From Idiomarina sp. A28L (GTDB lineage Bacteria > Pseudomonadota > Gammaproteobacteria > Enterobacterales > Alteromonadaceae), in the NCBI RefSeq assembly GCF_000218785.1, contig NZ_AFPO01000001.1, forward strand, positions 1 to 64,000: DNA of 64,000 nt, written 5' to 3'. Position 1 is the stretch's first letter, and each line of letters starts with the position of its first letter. The translations under genes were made by a program, and so were the position numbers. Below the pieces are notes generated by a model that saw only the letters and a list, made by a program, of their open reading frames with translations, was not told where the DNA came from and did not search any database. Shown in pieces: positions 19,544 through 28,908 of the stretch.

Positions 19544-20866
19544 TTACTTGGCTCTATCTGATTCGCCGCCCTGCAAGGTGCCATCGGCGTTCAACCCGGC
19601 GTCTGGGTCGTTGTAAACATCAATATCGAATTGATCTTCTGATTTACCAACAATGGTGGTTACCATTGCATCACCGGTAATATTGACCGCGGTTCGGGTC
19701 ATATCTAGCAATCTATCTACACCGATAATCAAACCAATAGCTTCTACTGGCAAACCAACTTGTTGCAGCACCATCGCGAGCATAATTAACCCAACACCTG
19801 GCACACCGGCAGTGCCTATAGAAGCTAAGGTGGCTGTTAGGATAACCATTAAGTATTGCTGCATGGTTAAATCGATACCATAGAGTTGCGCAATAAATAC
19901 CGTTGCAACACCTTGCATGATCGCCGTGCCATCCATATTAATGGTTGCGCCTAGTGGAACAGTGAACGAGGCTATTTTATTATCAACACCTAGGCGCTTG
20001 GTTGCAGTACGTAATGTAACTGGAATTGCGGCATTACTGCTGGATATACTAAATGCAAATATCTGGTTACTTAGCATTTTGCGGATAAATATAACTGGGC
20101 TTAAGCGGGTAAGTGCACTCAGAATTGCTGGGTAAACAATGAAGCCGTGCACCAGCAAAATAACGAGTACAGTAACAAAATAAACTGCAAGGTCGCCAAG
20201 CAATTCGCCTAACCCCAAATCAGCAAAGGTGCGAGCAAGAAGCGCGAATACACCATATGGAGCTACTTGCATCAAGATCATTACTAATTTCATGATCACG
20301 GCGTTGATATCTTCAAAGAAATCTTTTAAGCGTTCGCCGGGCTTACCTACTAACGCCATAGAAATACCGAACAGTAGGGCGAATACAATAATTTGCAGCA
20401 TATTGCCTTCGGCTAAGGCATTAATGGGGTTGCGCGGCACCATATCGATAAGTACATCAACGAAACTTGGTGCCTGCTGAGCCTCGAAGGTAACATCTTG
20501 GTCGGCCATTGAACCGCCACTACCTGGCTTTACGATTGATGCTACTGCTAGCGCTATACTTACCGCAATACCGGTTGTGAATAGGTATAGCAGCAGTGCT
20601 TTACCTCCAATCCGCCCAAGTTTGCTCGGGTCACTCATTGAGCACGTACCTACCACTAGTGATACAAATACCAATGGCACTACTAACATCATTAAGCTGG
20701 TAATAAAGAATTCGCCAACTAGGCGTAAAATGCCATCAACTAGAATCAACTTGATCCAAGAATCGGGCGCACCGCTGATTAGGGTATTGAGGATTAGGCC
20801 AAATAAGATACCGGCAAACATACCGATTACAATTTTACCGGTGAGGCCAATTTTTTTAAGCTTCAT
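19544..20866 (-). CDS. Dicarboxylate/amino acid:cation symporter (DAACS)
   Basis: Sodium- or proton-coupled carrier of the glutamate/C4-dicarboxylate family (440 aa). It has the serine-rich re-entrant loop SISSSNAAIPVTL, the substrate- and cation-binding NMDGTAIMQG motif and the later GVPGVGLIMLAMVLQ hairpin. Eight hydrophobic segments are evident, with a long acidic cytoplasmic tail. The start at 20866 is chosen because AGGA lies just upstream and the family N-terminus (MKLKKIGLTGKIVIGM) begins there; a longer reading frame exists upstream but lacks support. The substrate cannot be told apart between glutamate, aspartate and succinate. Confidence 0.9.
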   Translation of the reverse strand: MKLKKIGLTGKIVIGMFAGILFGLILNTLISGAPDSWIKLILVDGILRLVGEFFITSLMMLVVPLVFVSLVVGTCSMSDPSKLGRIGGKALLLYLFTTGIAVSIALAVASIVKPGSGGSMADQDVTFEAQQAPSFVDVLIDMVPRNPINALAEGNMLQIIVFALLFGISMALVGKPGERLKDFFEDINAVIMKLVMILMQVAPYGVFALLARTFADLGLGELLGDLAVYFVTVLVILLVHGFIVYPAILSALTRLSPVIFIRKMLSNQIFAFSISSSNAAIPVTLRTATKRLGVDNKIASFTVPLGATINMDGTAIMQGVATVFIAQLYGIDLTMQQYLMVILTATLASIGTAGVPGVGLIMLAMVLQQVGLPVEAIGLIIGVDRLLDMTRTAVNITGDAMVTTIVGKSEDQFDIDVYNDPDAGLNADGTLQGGESDRAK

Positions 20867-20956
20867 AGGAATGTCCTGAAAGTTATTTTTATATCGGCGT
20901 AGCCTACCAGAGAAGCATGCAATGCCAAAGCTCGACACGGTAAAAGGCATGGATTA

Positions 20957-20980
20957 AAAGAGGAGCATCAGCTCCTCTTT
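20957..20980 (-). terminator. Terminator after the Yip1 gene (minus strand)
   Basis: AAAGAGGAGC and GCTCCTCTTT pair around ATCA; on the minus strand a T-run follows, 73 bases after the Yip1 gene stop. Confidence 0.78.
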
Positions 20981-21052
20981 GGTGTTGTTTCATGCTTTTT
21001 TACTAAATGGGCGCTAAAAAAAACACGTGCCACTATGTTAAATTATTTATGG

Positions 21053-21652
21053 TTAGCCAACAAAGGTTGGGAAGAAACCGTTGGTCCAGGCTATAGCGGT
21101 ACCTGCCATGAGCACTACCATTAAAATTAATCCAGCAGTAACTACAGAGCTTGCGTAAATGAACCCGCGTTCTTCAGGAATGTGCATCAAAATAGGTACA
21201 CCTGAGTAGAGGAGGTAAACTGAATAAGCAACGCCGGCTAAGAACACCATAGAAACAAACCACAATTCAGGATAAAACGCAGCAACGCCTGCCATCAGTA
21301 CAGGTGTTGATGTGTAAGCTGCGAGCTCTAATGATTGAGTAAGTGTAGGCTCGGCACCAAAGGTTTTTGCCATCCAGTGAATTAAATAGGATAGTGCAAA
21401 AACGCCAGCAATGATGCCAACATACATTGCAATAGCCATTGCAATGGCGCTATTTTGAGTAAGGTAAATACTTTCGCGAGCACCTATACTCCAGCCTAAA
21501 TGCGCGGAGGCGTAGTAGGCTACTAGGCAAGGTATTAGTGCAACGAGTAAAATATGCGTGAGTGAAAAGCGTAAGCTTTCGTGGCGTTGATCAATGGTTT
21601 TCCATTCTTCTACAGGATGAGCGTAGAGACCCCAGATATGATTTAGTATCAT
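21053..21652 (-). CDS. Yip1-family inner membrane protein
   Basis: A 199-aa protein of the bacterial Yip1 family with five hydrophobic segments. The family start is visible as LNHIWGLYAHPVEEWKTI. The start at 21652 follows AAGGAG at good spacing. Its function is not established in bacteria. It is divergent from miaE, sharing a 148-bp upstream region with AT-rich promoter-like sequence (TATAAT on the minus strand near 21715). Confidence 0.82.
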   Translation of the reverse strand: MILNHIWGLYAHPVEEWKTIDQRHESLRFSLTHILLVALIPCLVAYYASAHLGWSIGARESIYLTQNSAIAMAIAMYVGIIAGVFALSYLIHWMAKTFGAEPTLTQSLELAAYTSTPVLMAGVAAFYPELWFVSMVFLAGVAYSVYLLYSGVPILMHIPEERGFIYASSVVTAGLILMVVLMAGTAIAWTNGFFPTFVG

Positions 21653-21800
21653 TTTTATTTCTCCTTGGAAGCCGCAGCTCCGGATGCCTTTAAAAACCAC
21701 AATGGTTATAATGCATTATACGTGCGGAATTCGTATTTAAATCAAGAATGAAAGGTTCTGAACAATATCTGCTCAGATTCTTTTGTTATAAAGTAGTTAT

Positions 21801-22598
21801 GTGGTGAATGTGAAATTACTAAACAATTATCAGGATTTGTTGAATCCAATACACAATTTTTTACTGTGCAAAACACCGAACAAATGGATTGAGCAAGCCT
21901 CTGATCCACAAAAACTTCCGTTACTTCTTACCGATCATCTGCATTGTGAGCTGAAAGCCGCGCAAAGTGCAGGATTATTATTGCGCCGTTATGTTGTTGA
22001 TGATGAAACATCTCAGCAAATTTTACAGTGGTTAGAACCTTATGAAACCCGAGTGTATCGCGGTCACTTATTGAGCAGTGATGATGTAAATATAAATGCA
22101 AATAATAAAAAAAATCAGCAAGTACCGCGGCTACAAATTAAAAAAGGTGAAGTTTGGCAGCATGAATTGCTCAGCAGAATGGTTTTACTGATGAAAGAAG
22201 AGCTTCATCACTTTGATCAGGTGTTTAGTATTATTGAAACGAATCAAATTGAATTGCAGCCCACTACAGCCGCGCGCTATGCAGCCGGCATGCTGCGTCA
22301 TATTAGGGGCTCTGAGAAGGGTGGCTTAGTAGATAAGTTGATTATCGGTGGTATCATAGAGGCACGCTCTTGTGAACGTTTTGCTGCCTTAGTTCCCCAT
22401 TTGCCGGAATCGATAGCACGTTTTTATGTTTCTTTATTACGCTCCGAAGCCCGGCATTTTGAAGATTATCTCACGCTGGCGCAAATGGTAGCGGGCGAAG
22501 ATATTGAAGTTCGAACTCAGGAATTTTTGCAGATCGAAAGGGAGCTCATTGAAAGCCCTGATAAAGTACTGCGTTTTCACAGTGGCCCAGTTATGTAG
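21801..22598 (+). CDS. miaE: tRNA-(ms2io6A)-hydroxylase MiaE
   Basis: MiaE (265 aa), the diiron monooxygenase that hydroxylates 2-methylthio-N6-isopentenyl-adenosine at tRNA position 37. The diiron ligands are visible as DHLHCELKAAQ near residue 46, KEELHHF near 132, an IIEARSCERF segment near 195 and SEARHFEDY near 214. Three in-frame GTG codons (21801, 21804, 21810) could start it; none has a strong ribosome binding site, and I give the longest. The substrate modification requires MiaA and MiaB, encoded elsewhere. Confidence 0.93.
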   Translation: MVNVKLLNNYQDLLNPIHNFLLCKTPNKWIEQASDPQKLPLLLTDHLHCELKAAQSAGLLLRRYVVDDETSQQILQWLEPYETRVYRGHLLSSDDVNINANNKKNQQVPRLQIKKGEVWQHELLSRMVLLMKEELHHFDQVFSIIETNQIELQPTTAARYAAGMLRHIRGSEKGGLVDKLIIGGIIEARSCERFAALVPHLPESIARFYVSLLRSEARHFEDYLTLAQMVAGEDIEVRTQEFLQIERELIESPDKVLRFHSGPVM

Positions 22599-22667
22599 GA
22601 CTGTATTTGTGATGAACTCGGTTATGTGGGTATCGGGTTGCAAGTGGGCACTCACTGCTGAGTAATA

Positions 22668-23405
22668 TTAGCGTTGAACGAGAGGCTGGCTTTTTAGCTC
22701 GAAATCGCCCGCACTAATTTCTAGGATAGAACCTTGCTCATACCAATCACCCAATACTATTCGAGTTTTCTCGATACCGTTTACAGTATGCGAATGAATA
22801 GCAGGTTGATGTGTATGGCCATGAATCATTAAATCTGCAGAGGTTTCTTTCATCAACGCTATTACGGCATCATCTTTAGCATCGTATTTTGTAAGCTGCT
22901 CGGCACTCAATTGCTTGTTTCCAGAGCTGTTATCACGCAGCTTAATTGCCAGCCAACGGCGCCAAGAAAGCGGCAAATTTCGAGCGAGTGCAAGCAGCCA
23001 TGGGTGGCGAATCACTTTTCTAAATCGTTGGTAGCTAACATCATCTGTACACAGCGTATCACCATGTAAAATAACGGTGCGGCGGCCATACAAATCAATT
23101 ACTGAGGGTTCAGGCAGAATTTCTACCCCGGTTTTCTCAGCAAATTGCTTACCGATTAAAAAATCACGGTTGCCATGAATGAAATAGCAGGGGATTCCGC
23201 TATCGGTAAGCGCTTTTAATTCAATTTGAATTTGGCGATGAAACAGAGTGTCATCATCATCGCCAATCCAATACTCGAGTAGATCGCCGAGAATGTATAC
23301 TACATCACTTTGGCGTGCCTCCGTCTGCAAAAAATTAATGAACAAACCAGTAATGTCTGGGCGTTCGGCGCTTAAATGCAAATCGGAAATAAATCGAGTA
23401 GTCAT
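22668..23405 (-). CDS. lpxH: UDP-2,3-diacylglucosamine diphosphatase LpxH
   Basis: LpxH (245 aa) cleaves UDP-2,3-diacylglucosamine to lipid X in lipid A synthesis at the inner membrane. The calcineurin-like metal motifs are complete: SDLHLS (Asp8, His10), GDLLEYWIGDD, HGNRDFL, ILHGDTLC and MIHGHTHQP. It starts seven bases after ppiB and is co-transcribed with it, the same pairing as in Escherichia coli. Confidence 0.96.
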   Translation of the reverse strand: MTTRFISDLHLSAERPDITGLFINFLQTEARQSDVVYILGDLLEYWIGDDDDTLFHRQIQIELKALTDSGIPCYFIHGNRDFLIGKQFAEKTGVEILPEPSVIDLYGRRTVILHGDTLCTDDVSYQRFRKVIRHPWLLALARNLPLSWRRWLAIKLRDNSSGNKQLSAEQLTKYDAKDDAVIALMKETSADLMIHGHTHQPAIHSHTVNGIEKTRIVLGDWYEQGSILEISAGDFELKSQPLVQR

Positions 23406-23412
23406 TGAAAGC

Positions 23413-23910
23413 TTATTTGTTCACAGTTGTTTTAGTGATCACAACATCTTCAACAGGCACGTCTTGGTGAAAGCCCGCAGAACCGGTTTTAACCGTGCGA
23501 ATTGCATCTACAACATCAAGCCCAGAAGTTACTTCGCCGAACACACAGTAACCCCACCCGTAGGAATTTTCGCCAGTGAAATCTAAACCATCGTTATCAC
23601 GCACGTTAATAAAGAACTGTGCAGTAGCAGAATGCGGGTCGTTAGTACGAGCCATGGCAAGTGTGCCTCGCTTGTTCGATACACCATTATTCGCTTCATT
23701 CTTAATAGGTGCTTTTACTTCTTTCTGCTGCATGCCAGGCTCAAAACCGCCGCCTTGGATCATGAAACCATCAATAACGCGATGGAAAATGGTGTTTGCA
23801 TAAAAACCATCTTCCACATAAGAAATAAAGTTTGCCACTGTTTCTGGGGCTTTATCAGCAAAAAGAGTGATTTCAATATCACCCATGGTGGTGTGAAAAG
23901 TTACGTTCAT
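23413..23910 (-). CDS. ppiB: Cytoplasmic peptidyl-prolyl isomerase B
   Basis: Cyclophilin-type prolyl isomerase (165 aa; PpiB is 164 aa in E. coli). The signature [20 protein letters not shown] and the [18 protein letters not shown] active-site stretch are present, with no signal peptide, so it is the cytoplasmic form. The start at 23910 is chosen because [14 protein letters not shown] aligns with the family start; an upstream ATG adds only four residues. First gene of a two-gene unit with lpxH. Confidence 0.95.
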   Translation of the reverse strand: MNVTFHTTMGDIEITLFADKAPETVANFISYVEDGFYANTIFHRVIDGFMIQGGGFEPGMQQKEVKAPIKNEANNGVSNKRGTLAMARTNDPHSATAQFFINVRDNDGLDFTGENSYGWGYCVFGEVTSGLDVVDAIRTVKTGSAGFHQDVPVEDVVITKTTVNK

Positions 23911-24005
23911 AATGTATTCCAATTTAATCCGTGAATGAGCCGCTTAAAATTGATTAAGCGGCGATATTGTAACGGAAATCCGTGATATTAGGTACTTTGC
24001 ATTCC

Positions 24006-24779
24006 CTAAGCGGGTGTTTCTTGATGAAGTGAAAGCAAGATAGGCTTAATTTCGTTCCACGCTTCATCTACTGAATCAACTAAATGATAAAGCGCTAAAT
24101 CTTCAGCATCGATTAAATTATGCTCTGCTAGTAACTCTAGGTTAATAAGGCCATTCCAAAAGTTTTTGCCATACAGGAAAACTGGAATGCGCGGCATTTT
24201 TCCAGTTTGGATAAGCGTAAGCGTTTCGAACAATTCATCTAGGGTACCAAAACCGCCGGGGAAAACGATAAGGGCTTTTGCTCTTTTTAAAAAGTGCATT
24301 TTGCGCAAAGCAAAATACTGAAAGTTGATACTATGTTTTGCCGCAATAAATGGGTTCAAACGTTGTTCATGAGGCAGCGCAATATTGAGCCCAATACTCG
24401 GATGGCCAGCGTCATGTGCACCGCGGCTGCTTGCTTCCATAATGCCCGGGCCGCCCCCCGTTATCAGCCGAGTTTGAGTTAGCCCGTTACTCTCAATATA
24501 TTTACCAATTTGAAAAGATAACGCGCGAGCTTGTTGGTAGTAGGGCGACATTGATTCACATGGATTTTGTTTATCACATTGTTCGGGTTCAGGAATTCGG
24601 GCGCTGCCAAAAATGGAGATAGTGTGCATTACATCTTCTCCATTAAAGGTTTCTTCAGCAAGCATCCATTCGGTTGCTAAATGCTCGGCACGTTGCATTT
24701 CTAGTTGCTGTGCTTGCTCACTGATAGTGATATCGGGTTCGTTCGCTTCTTTCACTCGATTAAATACATTCGTTGCCAT
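24006..24779 (-). CDS. LOG-family nucleotide 5-prime-monophosphate hydrolase
   Basis: A 257-aa protein of the LOG/TIGR00730 Rossmann family. The hallmark motifs are TGGGPGIMEASSRGAHDAG near residue 97 and PGGFGTLDELFETLTLIQTGK near 175, which in the family bind the phosphate and hold the catalytic Glu for cleaving a nucleoside monophosphate to base and ribose phosphate. It has an N-terminal helical extension of about 60 residues. ATG 24779 follows AAGGACAG; an upstream GTG at 24797 is less likely. It lies between ppiB and cysS, which are adjacent in E. coli. Substrate unknown. Confidence 0.85.
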   Translation of the reverse strand: MATNVFNRVKEANEPDITISEQAQQLEMQRAEHLATEWMLAEETFNGEDVMHTISIFGSARIPEPEQCDKQNPCESMSPYYQQARALSFQIGKYIESNGLTQTRLITGGGPGIMEASSRGAHDAGHPSIGLNIALPHEQRLNPFIAAKHSINFQYFALRKMHFLKRAKALIVFPGGFGTLDELFETLTLIQTGKMPRIPVFLYGKNFWNGLINLELLAEHNLIDAEDLALYHLVDSVDEAWNEIKPILLSLHQETPA

Positions 24780-24928
24780 GAAACTGTCCTTATCCACTGC
24801 ATGATTCTGTGTTGCGTTCTATACGGAATTCTAAGCTTAATTCTCTGCTGAAAATATGGCTTGATACTGGTAGTATAAGCCCTTTCTAATCTACCGTAAC
24901 GTATGAATCACAGCGAGAATTTAAAATA

Positions 24929-26311
24929 ATGCTAAAGCTTTATAATTCCCTAACCCAGAGAAAAGAAGAATTTAAACCAATTCAAGCGGGTGAAGTGAAG
25001 CTCTATGTCTGTGGCGTTACTATTTATGATTTATGCCACATCGGCCATGCTCGTACTTATGTAGCTTTCGATGTAATAGTTCGCTATCTGCGATATCTCG
25101 GTTATCAGGTTACCTTCGTGCGTAATGTTACCGATGTTGATGATAAGATTATTCGCCGTGCGGCTGAAAACAACGAAAGTATTGATTCAATAACCGAACG
25201 CTTTTTGGGTTACATGCATGACGATTTCCGAGCGTTAAACCTCGTAGAGCCAGATATCGAACCGCGCGTAACTACGCACATGCAAGAAATTATTGATTTG
25301 GTAGCCCAGCTAGTTGAGAAAAAGCATGCCTATGTAGCTTCCTCAGGCGATGTGTTGTTTGATGTATCAAGCTTTCCTGAATATGGCCGTTTGAGCGGGC
25401 AAAATCTTGAACAATTGCAGGCTGGCGCTCGCGTGGCGGTAACCGAAGGCAAACAAGATCAAATGGATTTCGTGCTTTGGAAGCGTGCGAAAGCTGATGA
25501 ACCGAGCTGGGAATCGCCGTGGGGCGCTGGCCGGCCAGGTTGGCATATTGAGTGTTCAGCAATGAATGGTAAGCACCTTGGTAAACACTTTGATATACAT
25601 GGTGGTGGCTCAGATTTAATGTTTCCACACCACGAAAACGAAATTGCCCAATCGTGCTGCGCCCATGATACCCCGTATGTAAATTACTGGATGCACACGG
25701 GAATGGTGCAGGTAAACCAAGAGAAAATGTCGAAATCACTTGGCAACTTCTTCACTATTCGTGATGTATTGGCGAGTTATGCGGCTGAAACGGTTCGTTT
25801 TTTCTTATTATCAGGGCACTACCGCAGCCAGCTAAACTACTCTGAAGCGCATTTAGACCAAGCCCATGCAAGTTTAGAGCGTATTTACACAGCAATGCGC
25901 GGAATAAACGCAGAAACGGCTTCTGCCTCTGTTAGAGAGAGCTATGAAGCCCGGATTCGGGAAGCGTTGAACGATGATTTCAATGTTCCAGAAGCAATGT
26001 CAGTTATTTTTGAAATTACCCGGGAAGTGAATCGTCAGCGTAGTGAAAACAAATCATTGGCAGCTGAGCTGGTTTTCCTGTTGCAAGAATACGGTGCGAT
26101 TTTAGGCATTCTCCAACAGCAACCGGATGAGTTTTTAAAAGGTTCAGAAGATGATTCAGAAGTTGCGAAAATCGAAGCGTTAATCGAGCAACGTAATTCG
26201 GCCCGTGAGGCCAAGGATTGGGCTGGTGCAGACGCTGCGCGAGATGAATTACAAGCGCTCGGAATCGTTCTTGAAGATACTGCCGAAGGTACGCTCTGGC
26301 GTCGTCAATAA
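24929..26311 (+). CDS. cysS: Cysteinyl-tRNA synthetase
   Basis: CysRS (460 aa; E. coli 461) charges tRNA-Cys. Class I motifs HIGH (residues 37-40) and KMSKS (about 266-270) are intact, as are the zinc ligands Cys28, Cys in WHIECSAMN and the HHENEIAQS pair. The C-terminal anticodon-binding region is complete. Divergent from the LOG-family gene, with a 149-bp intergenic region. Confidence 0.97.
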   Translation: MLKLYNSLTQRKEEFKPIQAGEVKLYVCGVTIYDLCHIGHARTYVAFDVIVRYLRYLGYQVTFVRNVTDVDDKIIRRAAENNESIDSITERFLGYMHDDFRALNLVEPDIEPRVTTHMQEIIDLVAQLVEKKHAYVASSGDVLFDVSSFPEYGRLSGQNLEQLQAGARVAVTEGKQDQMDFVLWKRAKADEPSWESPWGAGRPGWHIECSAMNGKHLGKHFDIHGGGSDLMFPHHENEIAQSCCAHDTPYVNYWMHTGMVQVNQEKMSKSLGNFFTIRDVLASYAAETVRFFLLSGHYRSQLNYSEAHLDQAHASLERIYTAMRGINAETASASVRESYEARIREALNDDFNVPEAMSVIFEITREVNRQRSENKSLAAELVFLLQEYGAILGILQQQPDEFLKGSEDDSEVAKIEALIEQRNSAREAKDWAGADAARDELQALGIVLEDTAEGTLWRRQ

Positions 26312-26347
26312 GTAGCAGTAAAAGCATAAAATGAGGAATTTATAGTT

Positions 26348-27904
26348 ATGGCAACACCTAAGTTAACAATAGTTTCATCGATACAAGAGTTACCAAGTTC
26401 AGGGTGTGATGCGCTCGTGGTATTGAGCCACGATTTAACGGCAATCCCAGCACCATTTGCAGAAGCGGTGCAAAATGCTCAGCAATTAGATGCTCAAATA
26501 ATCAATAAAACATCAGTTTTGCGTTGTGAAGCGGCACCGGCACAGCGTTTGATTGTTGCCGCAACTGGCCCTTTAAATCGTGATTACGACGATGTTCGCC
26601 GTTTCTTTGATGCTGCGCGTAATGCCGCCATAGTAGTGCGTGATTCAGGGGCTATTGCCCCTGTTCTTTGGCTGCCGGAAATTCCTAACACTGCAAACTA
26701 TGAAAACGCTGTAGAAGCGGCATGGTTTGGCTTTTGCCAAGGTTTATACGAACCATTAGAAGCGCGAGAGCATTTTGGTGAAAGCGTAGAGCCTGTATCG
26801 GCGGTTACTTTGATAGCCGAACATTCTCAAAGTGCCAACAGCGTACAAAGTGCAGATTGGTTGTACGCGGTAGAAGAAGGCCGCCGGGTTGCTCGCGATC
26901 TTTGTGGCACTGAACCAGAACGTATGGCACCAATGAAGTTTGCTGAATACTGCCAACAGGCGTTTGCAGGCACTTCGGTAAAAGTACAAATTATTGATGA
27001 TAAACCAGAGCTCGAACATGAATATCCACTGCTATCTGCAGTGGGGCGAGCATCGTTTGGCACCAGCCAGCGCCCGTGTGTTATCCGCCTAGAATATACT
27101 CCCGAAGGTAGTGTTGATGAAACCCTCATGATTGTAGGTAAAGGGATTACCTATGATACCGGTGGTGCCGATGTTAAAACCGGTGGCCACATGGCAGGTA
27201 TGAGCCGTGATAAAGGTGGCGCTGCTGGTGTTGCTGGGTTTGTAAAAGCGGTTGCAGGTGTAAAACCACAAGGATTAAAAGTAATTGCAGAGCTTGCGGC
27301 GGTGCGAAACAATATCGATGCATTAGCGTTTGTAGCCGATGAAATCATTACAGGCCGTTCCGGTAAGCGCGTACGTATCGGTAACACCGATGCAGAAGGC
27401 CGTTTGGTAATGGCTGATTGTTTGGCGCATCTTACTGAACTGGCTAAAAATGAGGTAAATCCAAGCTTGTATACGGTAGCCACGTTAACCGGGCATGCGG
27501 CGCTTGCAAAAGGCCCTTACTCAGCGTTTGTTCCGAATGGTCCGGCGGTAAAAACAGGCTTGGTAAATGATTTACTATCGGCTAGTGAAGCTTGGGCAGA
27601 TCCGGCTGAATTATCTCCGAGCCGCCGAGAAGATTACGATTTTGTTCGTGGGCGCACTAAGGCCGATGATTTACTGTCGTCGAATAATGGCCCTTCAGCA
27701 ACAACAAAACGTGGACATCAATTTCCAATGGCATTTTTAACTGAAGTTGCGCTCTTGAACGAACATGGCAATAACAGTGAAAAGCCATTACCATACATTC
27801 ACATTGATATTGCCGGAAGTGGTGTTGAAGGTGGGGATTGGCAGCACGGTAAACCAACCGCTACACCGGTATTGGCATTTGCTGGGAAGTTTTTAATACG
27901 CTAA
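26348..27904 (+). CDS. M17-family leucyl aminopeptidase
   Basis: Cytosolic metalloaminopeptidase (518 aa), removing N-terminal residues from peptides with two metal ions. The M17 catalytic block is visible as VGKGITYDTGGADVK, MSRDKGGAAG and NTDAEGRLVMAD, giving the metal-ligand Lys, Asp and Glu and the catalytic Lys and Arg. The DKGGAA stretch departs from the DMGGAA usual in PepA, so this is a divergent M17 branch and I give no gene symbol. It starts 36 bases after cysS and has a terminator after it. Confidence 0.9.
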   Translation: MATPKLTIVSSIQELPSSGCDALVVLSHDLTAIPAPFAEAVQNAQQLDAQIINKTSVLRCEAAPAQRLIVAATGPLNRDYDDVRRFFDAARNAAIVVRDSGAIAPVLWLPEIPNTANYENAVEAAWFGFCQGLYEPLEAREHFGESVEPVSAVTLIAEHSQSANSVQSADWLYAVEEGRRVARDLCGTEPERMAPMKFAEYCQQAFAGTSVKVQIIDDKPELEHEYPLLSAVGRASFGTSQRPCVIRLEYTPEGSVDETLMIVGKGITYDTGGADVKTGGHMAGMSRDKGGAAGVAGFVKAVAGVKPQGLKVIAELAAVRNNIDALAFVADEIITGRSGKRVRIGNTDAEGRLVMADCLAHLTELAKNEVNPSLYTVATLTGHAALAKGPYSAFVPNGPAVKTGLVNDLLSASEAWADPAELSPSRREDYDFVRGRTKADDLLSSNNGPSATTKRGHQFPMAFLTEVALLNEHGNNSEKPLPYIHIDIAGSGVEGGDWQHGKPTATPVLAFAGKFLIR

Positions 27905-27919
27905 AAGCAGCTGTTAAAT

Positions 27920-27952
27920 AAAAAGGCAGGATTACTTCAATCCTGCCTTTTT
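27920..27952. terminator. Bidirectional terminator after the M17 peptidase gene
   Basis: AAAAAGGCAGGATT and AATCCTGCCTTTTT pair around a five-base loop. It separates the peptidase gene from the convergent lipoprotein gene. Confidence 0.9.
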
Positions 27953-27983
27953 AAATTTGTTAGGGTAATAATTTCAAGCACTG

Positions 27984-28259
27984 CTAATCGATACCTTTAC
28001 TGCGCTTGTCTACTACTCTGCGCGCGGCGAATATAACATAAATATGCTTTTCTTCTGTTCCCCACCTGCATTCGTTTGGTCGTTCGAAGTTATCACACCA
28101 AGTGGGTTCGCCAATCATGTTCTTCACTTCACTAAAATGCATTCCCATATCAATATAATTGAAATTAGTACGGGTTATTTTTGAATCAGAACATGCGGTG
28201 AGTACTACAAGTGCGCCTACGCATGCTAACAAAGTAATTAATGATTTTTTAGTGTTCAT
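27984..28259 (-). CDS. Small BamE/SmpA-like lipoprotein
   Basis: A 91-aa lipoprotein with lipobox LTAC (Cys23). The mature part contains FNYIDMGMHFSEVKNMIGEPTWC, which matches the BamE-type helix-turn pattern (F-x-x-I-x-x-GM-x-x-x-EV-x-x-x-IG-x-P), and two further cysteines that could form a disulfide. It is too divergent to be BamE itself and its role is unknown. TTAGGAG precedes the ATG. It follows the thioesterase gene by 21 bp on the same strand and is probably co-transcribed. Confidence 0.75.
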   Translation of the reverse strand: MNTKKSLITLLACVGALVVLTACSDSKITRTNFNYIDMGMHFSEVKNMIGEPTWCDNFERPNECRWGTEEKHIYVIFAARRVVDKRSKGID

Positions 28260-28280
28260 GATGCTCCTAAAACCTTGTGT

Positions 28281-28679
28281 TTAAGCGGGAGGCTCAATAG
28301 TAAGCAAATCGAGCTGTGCTTTTGTTTTGCCATGAGGTTGAGGTTTGCGTGAAACGCCATCGATGTGTACAAATACGATATCATCGGCTACGCAAATATT
28401 CTGTTTCGTGCCTTTATTACGAACTACACAACTTACTGTTAACGATGTTCGGCCAACGTGTTTTGTTTCTAAACCAAACTCAACAACATCGCCTTGAAAG
28501 GCTGAAGCTTCAAAGGTTATGGCCCCCATATGTTTGGTTACCAAACTTTTTTGGTCGAGCTGGCAGCTGGCGTAAATATAAGCTTCTTCATCAATCCATT
28601 CGAGAATTCGGCCGCCAAAAAGCGAGCCCGCGAAGTTTAAATCATTTGGCATAACAAGACGTCGAGATAAAAAGCGCAT
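28281..28679 (-). CDS. Acyl-CoA thioesterase, hotdog fold (YciA-like)
   Basis: A 132-aa hotdog thioesterase. The signature NFAGSLFGGRILEWIDEEAYIYA holds the catalytic Asn/Asp positions of the acyl-CoA thioester hydrolase family (YciA/cytosolic type), followed by HMGAITFEASAFQGD and HVGRTSLTVSCVV. The start at 28679 is chosen because GAAGGAG lies just upstream, giving MRFLSRRLVMPNDLN. The chain-length specificity cannot be read from sequence. Confidence 0.88.
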   Translation of the reverse strand: MRFLSRRLVMPNDLNFAGSLFGGRILEWIDEEAYIYASCQLDQKSLVTKHMGAITFEASAFQGDVVEFGLETKHVGRTSLTVSCVVRNKGTKQNICVADDIVFVHIDGVSRKPQPHGKTKAQLDLLTIEPPA

Positions 28680-28852
28680 TGGCTCTCCTTCAGAAAAACT
28701 ATCCATTGGGTTTATTTAGTAAAGCATTGTAGAAGTATAGCGTAAGGCGAACATAACATCTAAAGCATGCACTTAAAGTTTGTATTCATAGCATAGTAAC
28801 GATGGCCAATAGCTAGCCTAGTTCAGAAATGTGAATAGTAGAAACTACAGAT

Positions 28853-28880
28853 AAAAAAAGGCCACTTTAAAAAGTGGCCT
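28853..28880 (-). terminator. Terminator after the TonB receptor gene
   Basis: On the minus strand AGGCCACTTT and AAAGTGGCCT pair and a seven-base T-run follows, 29 bases after the receptor stop. Confidence 0.9.
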
Positions 28881-28908
28881 GCAAAACATTTAAACAGCTT
28901 CAGCTAAC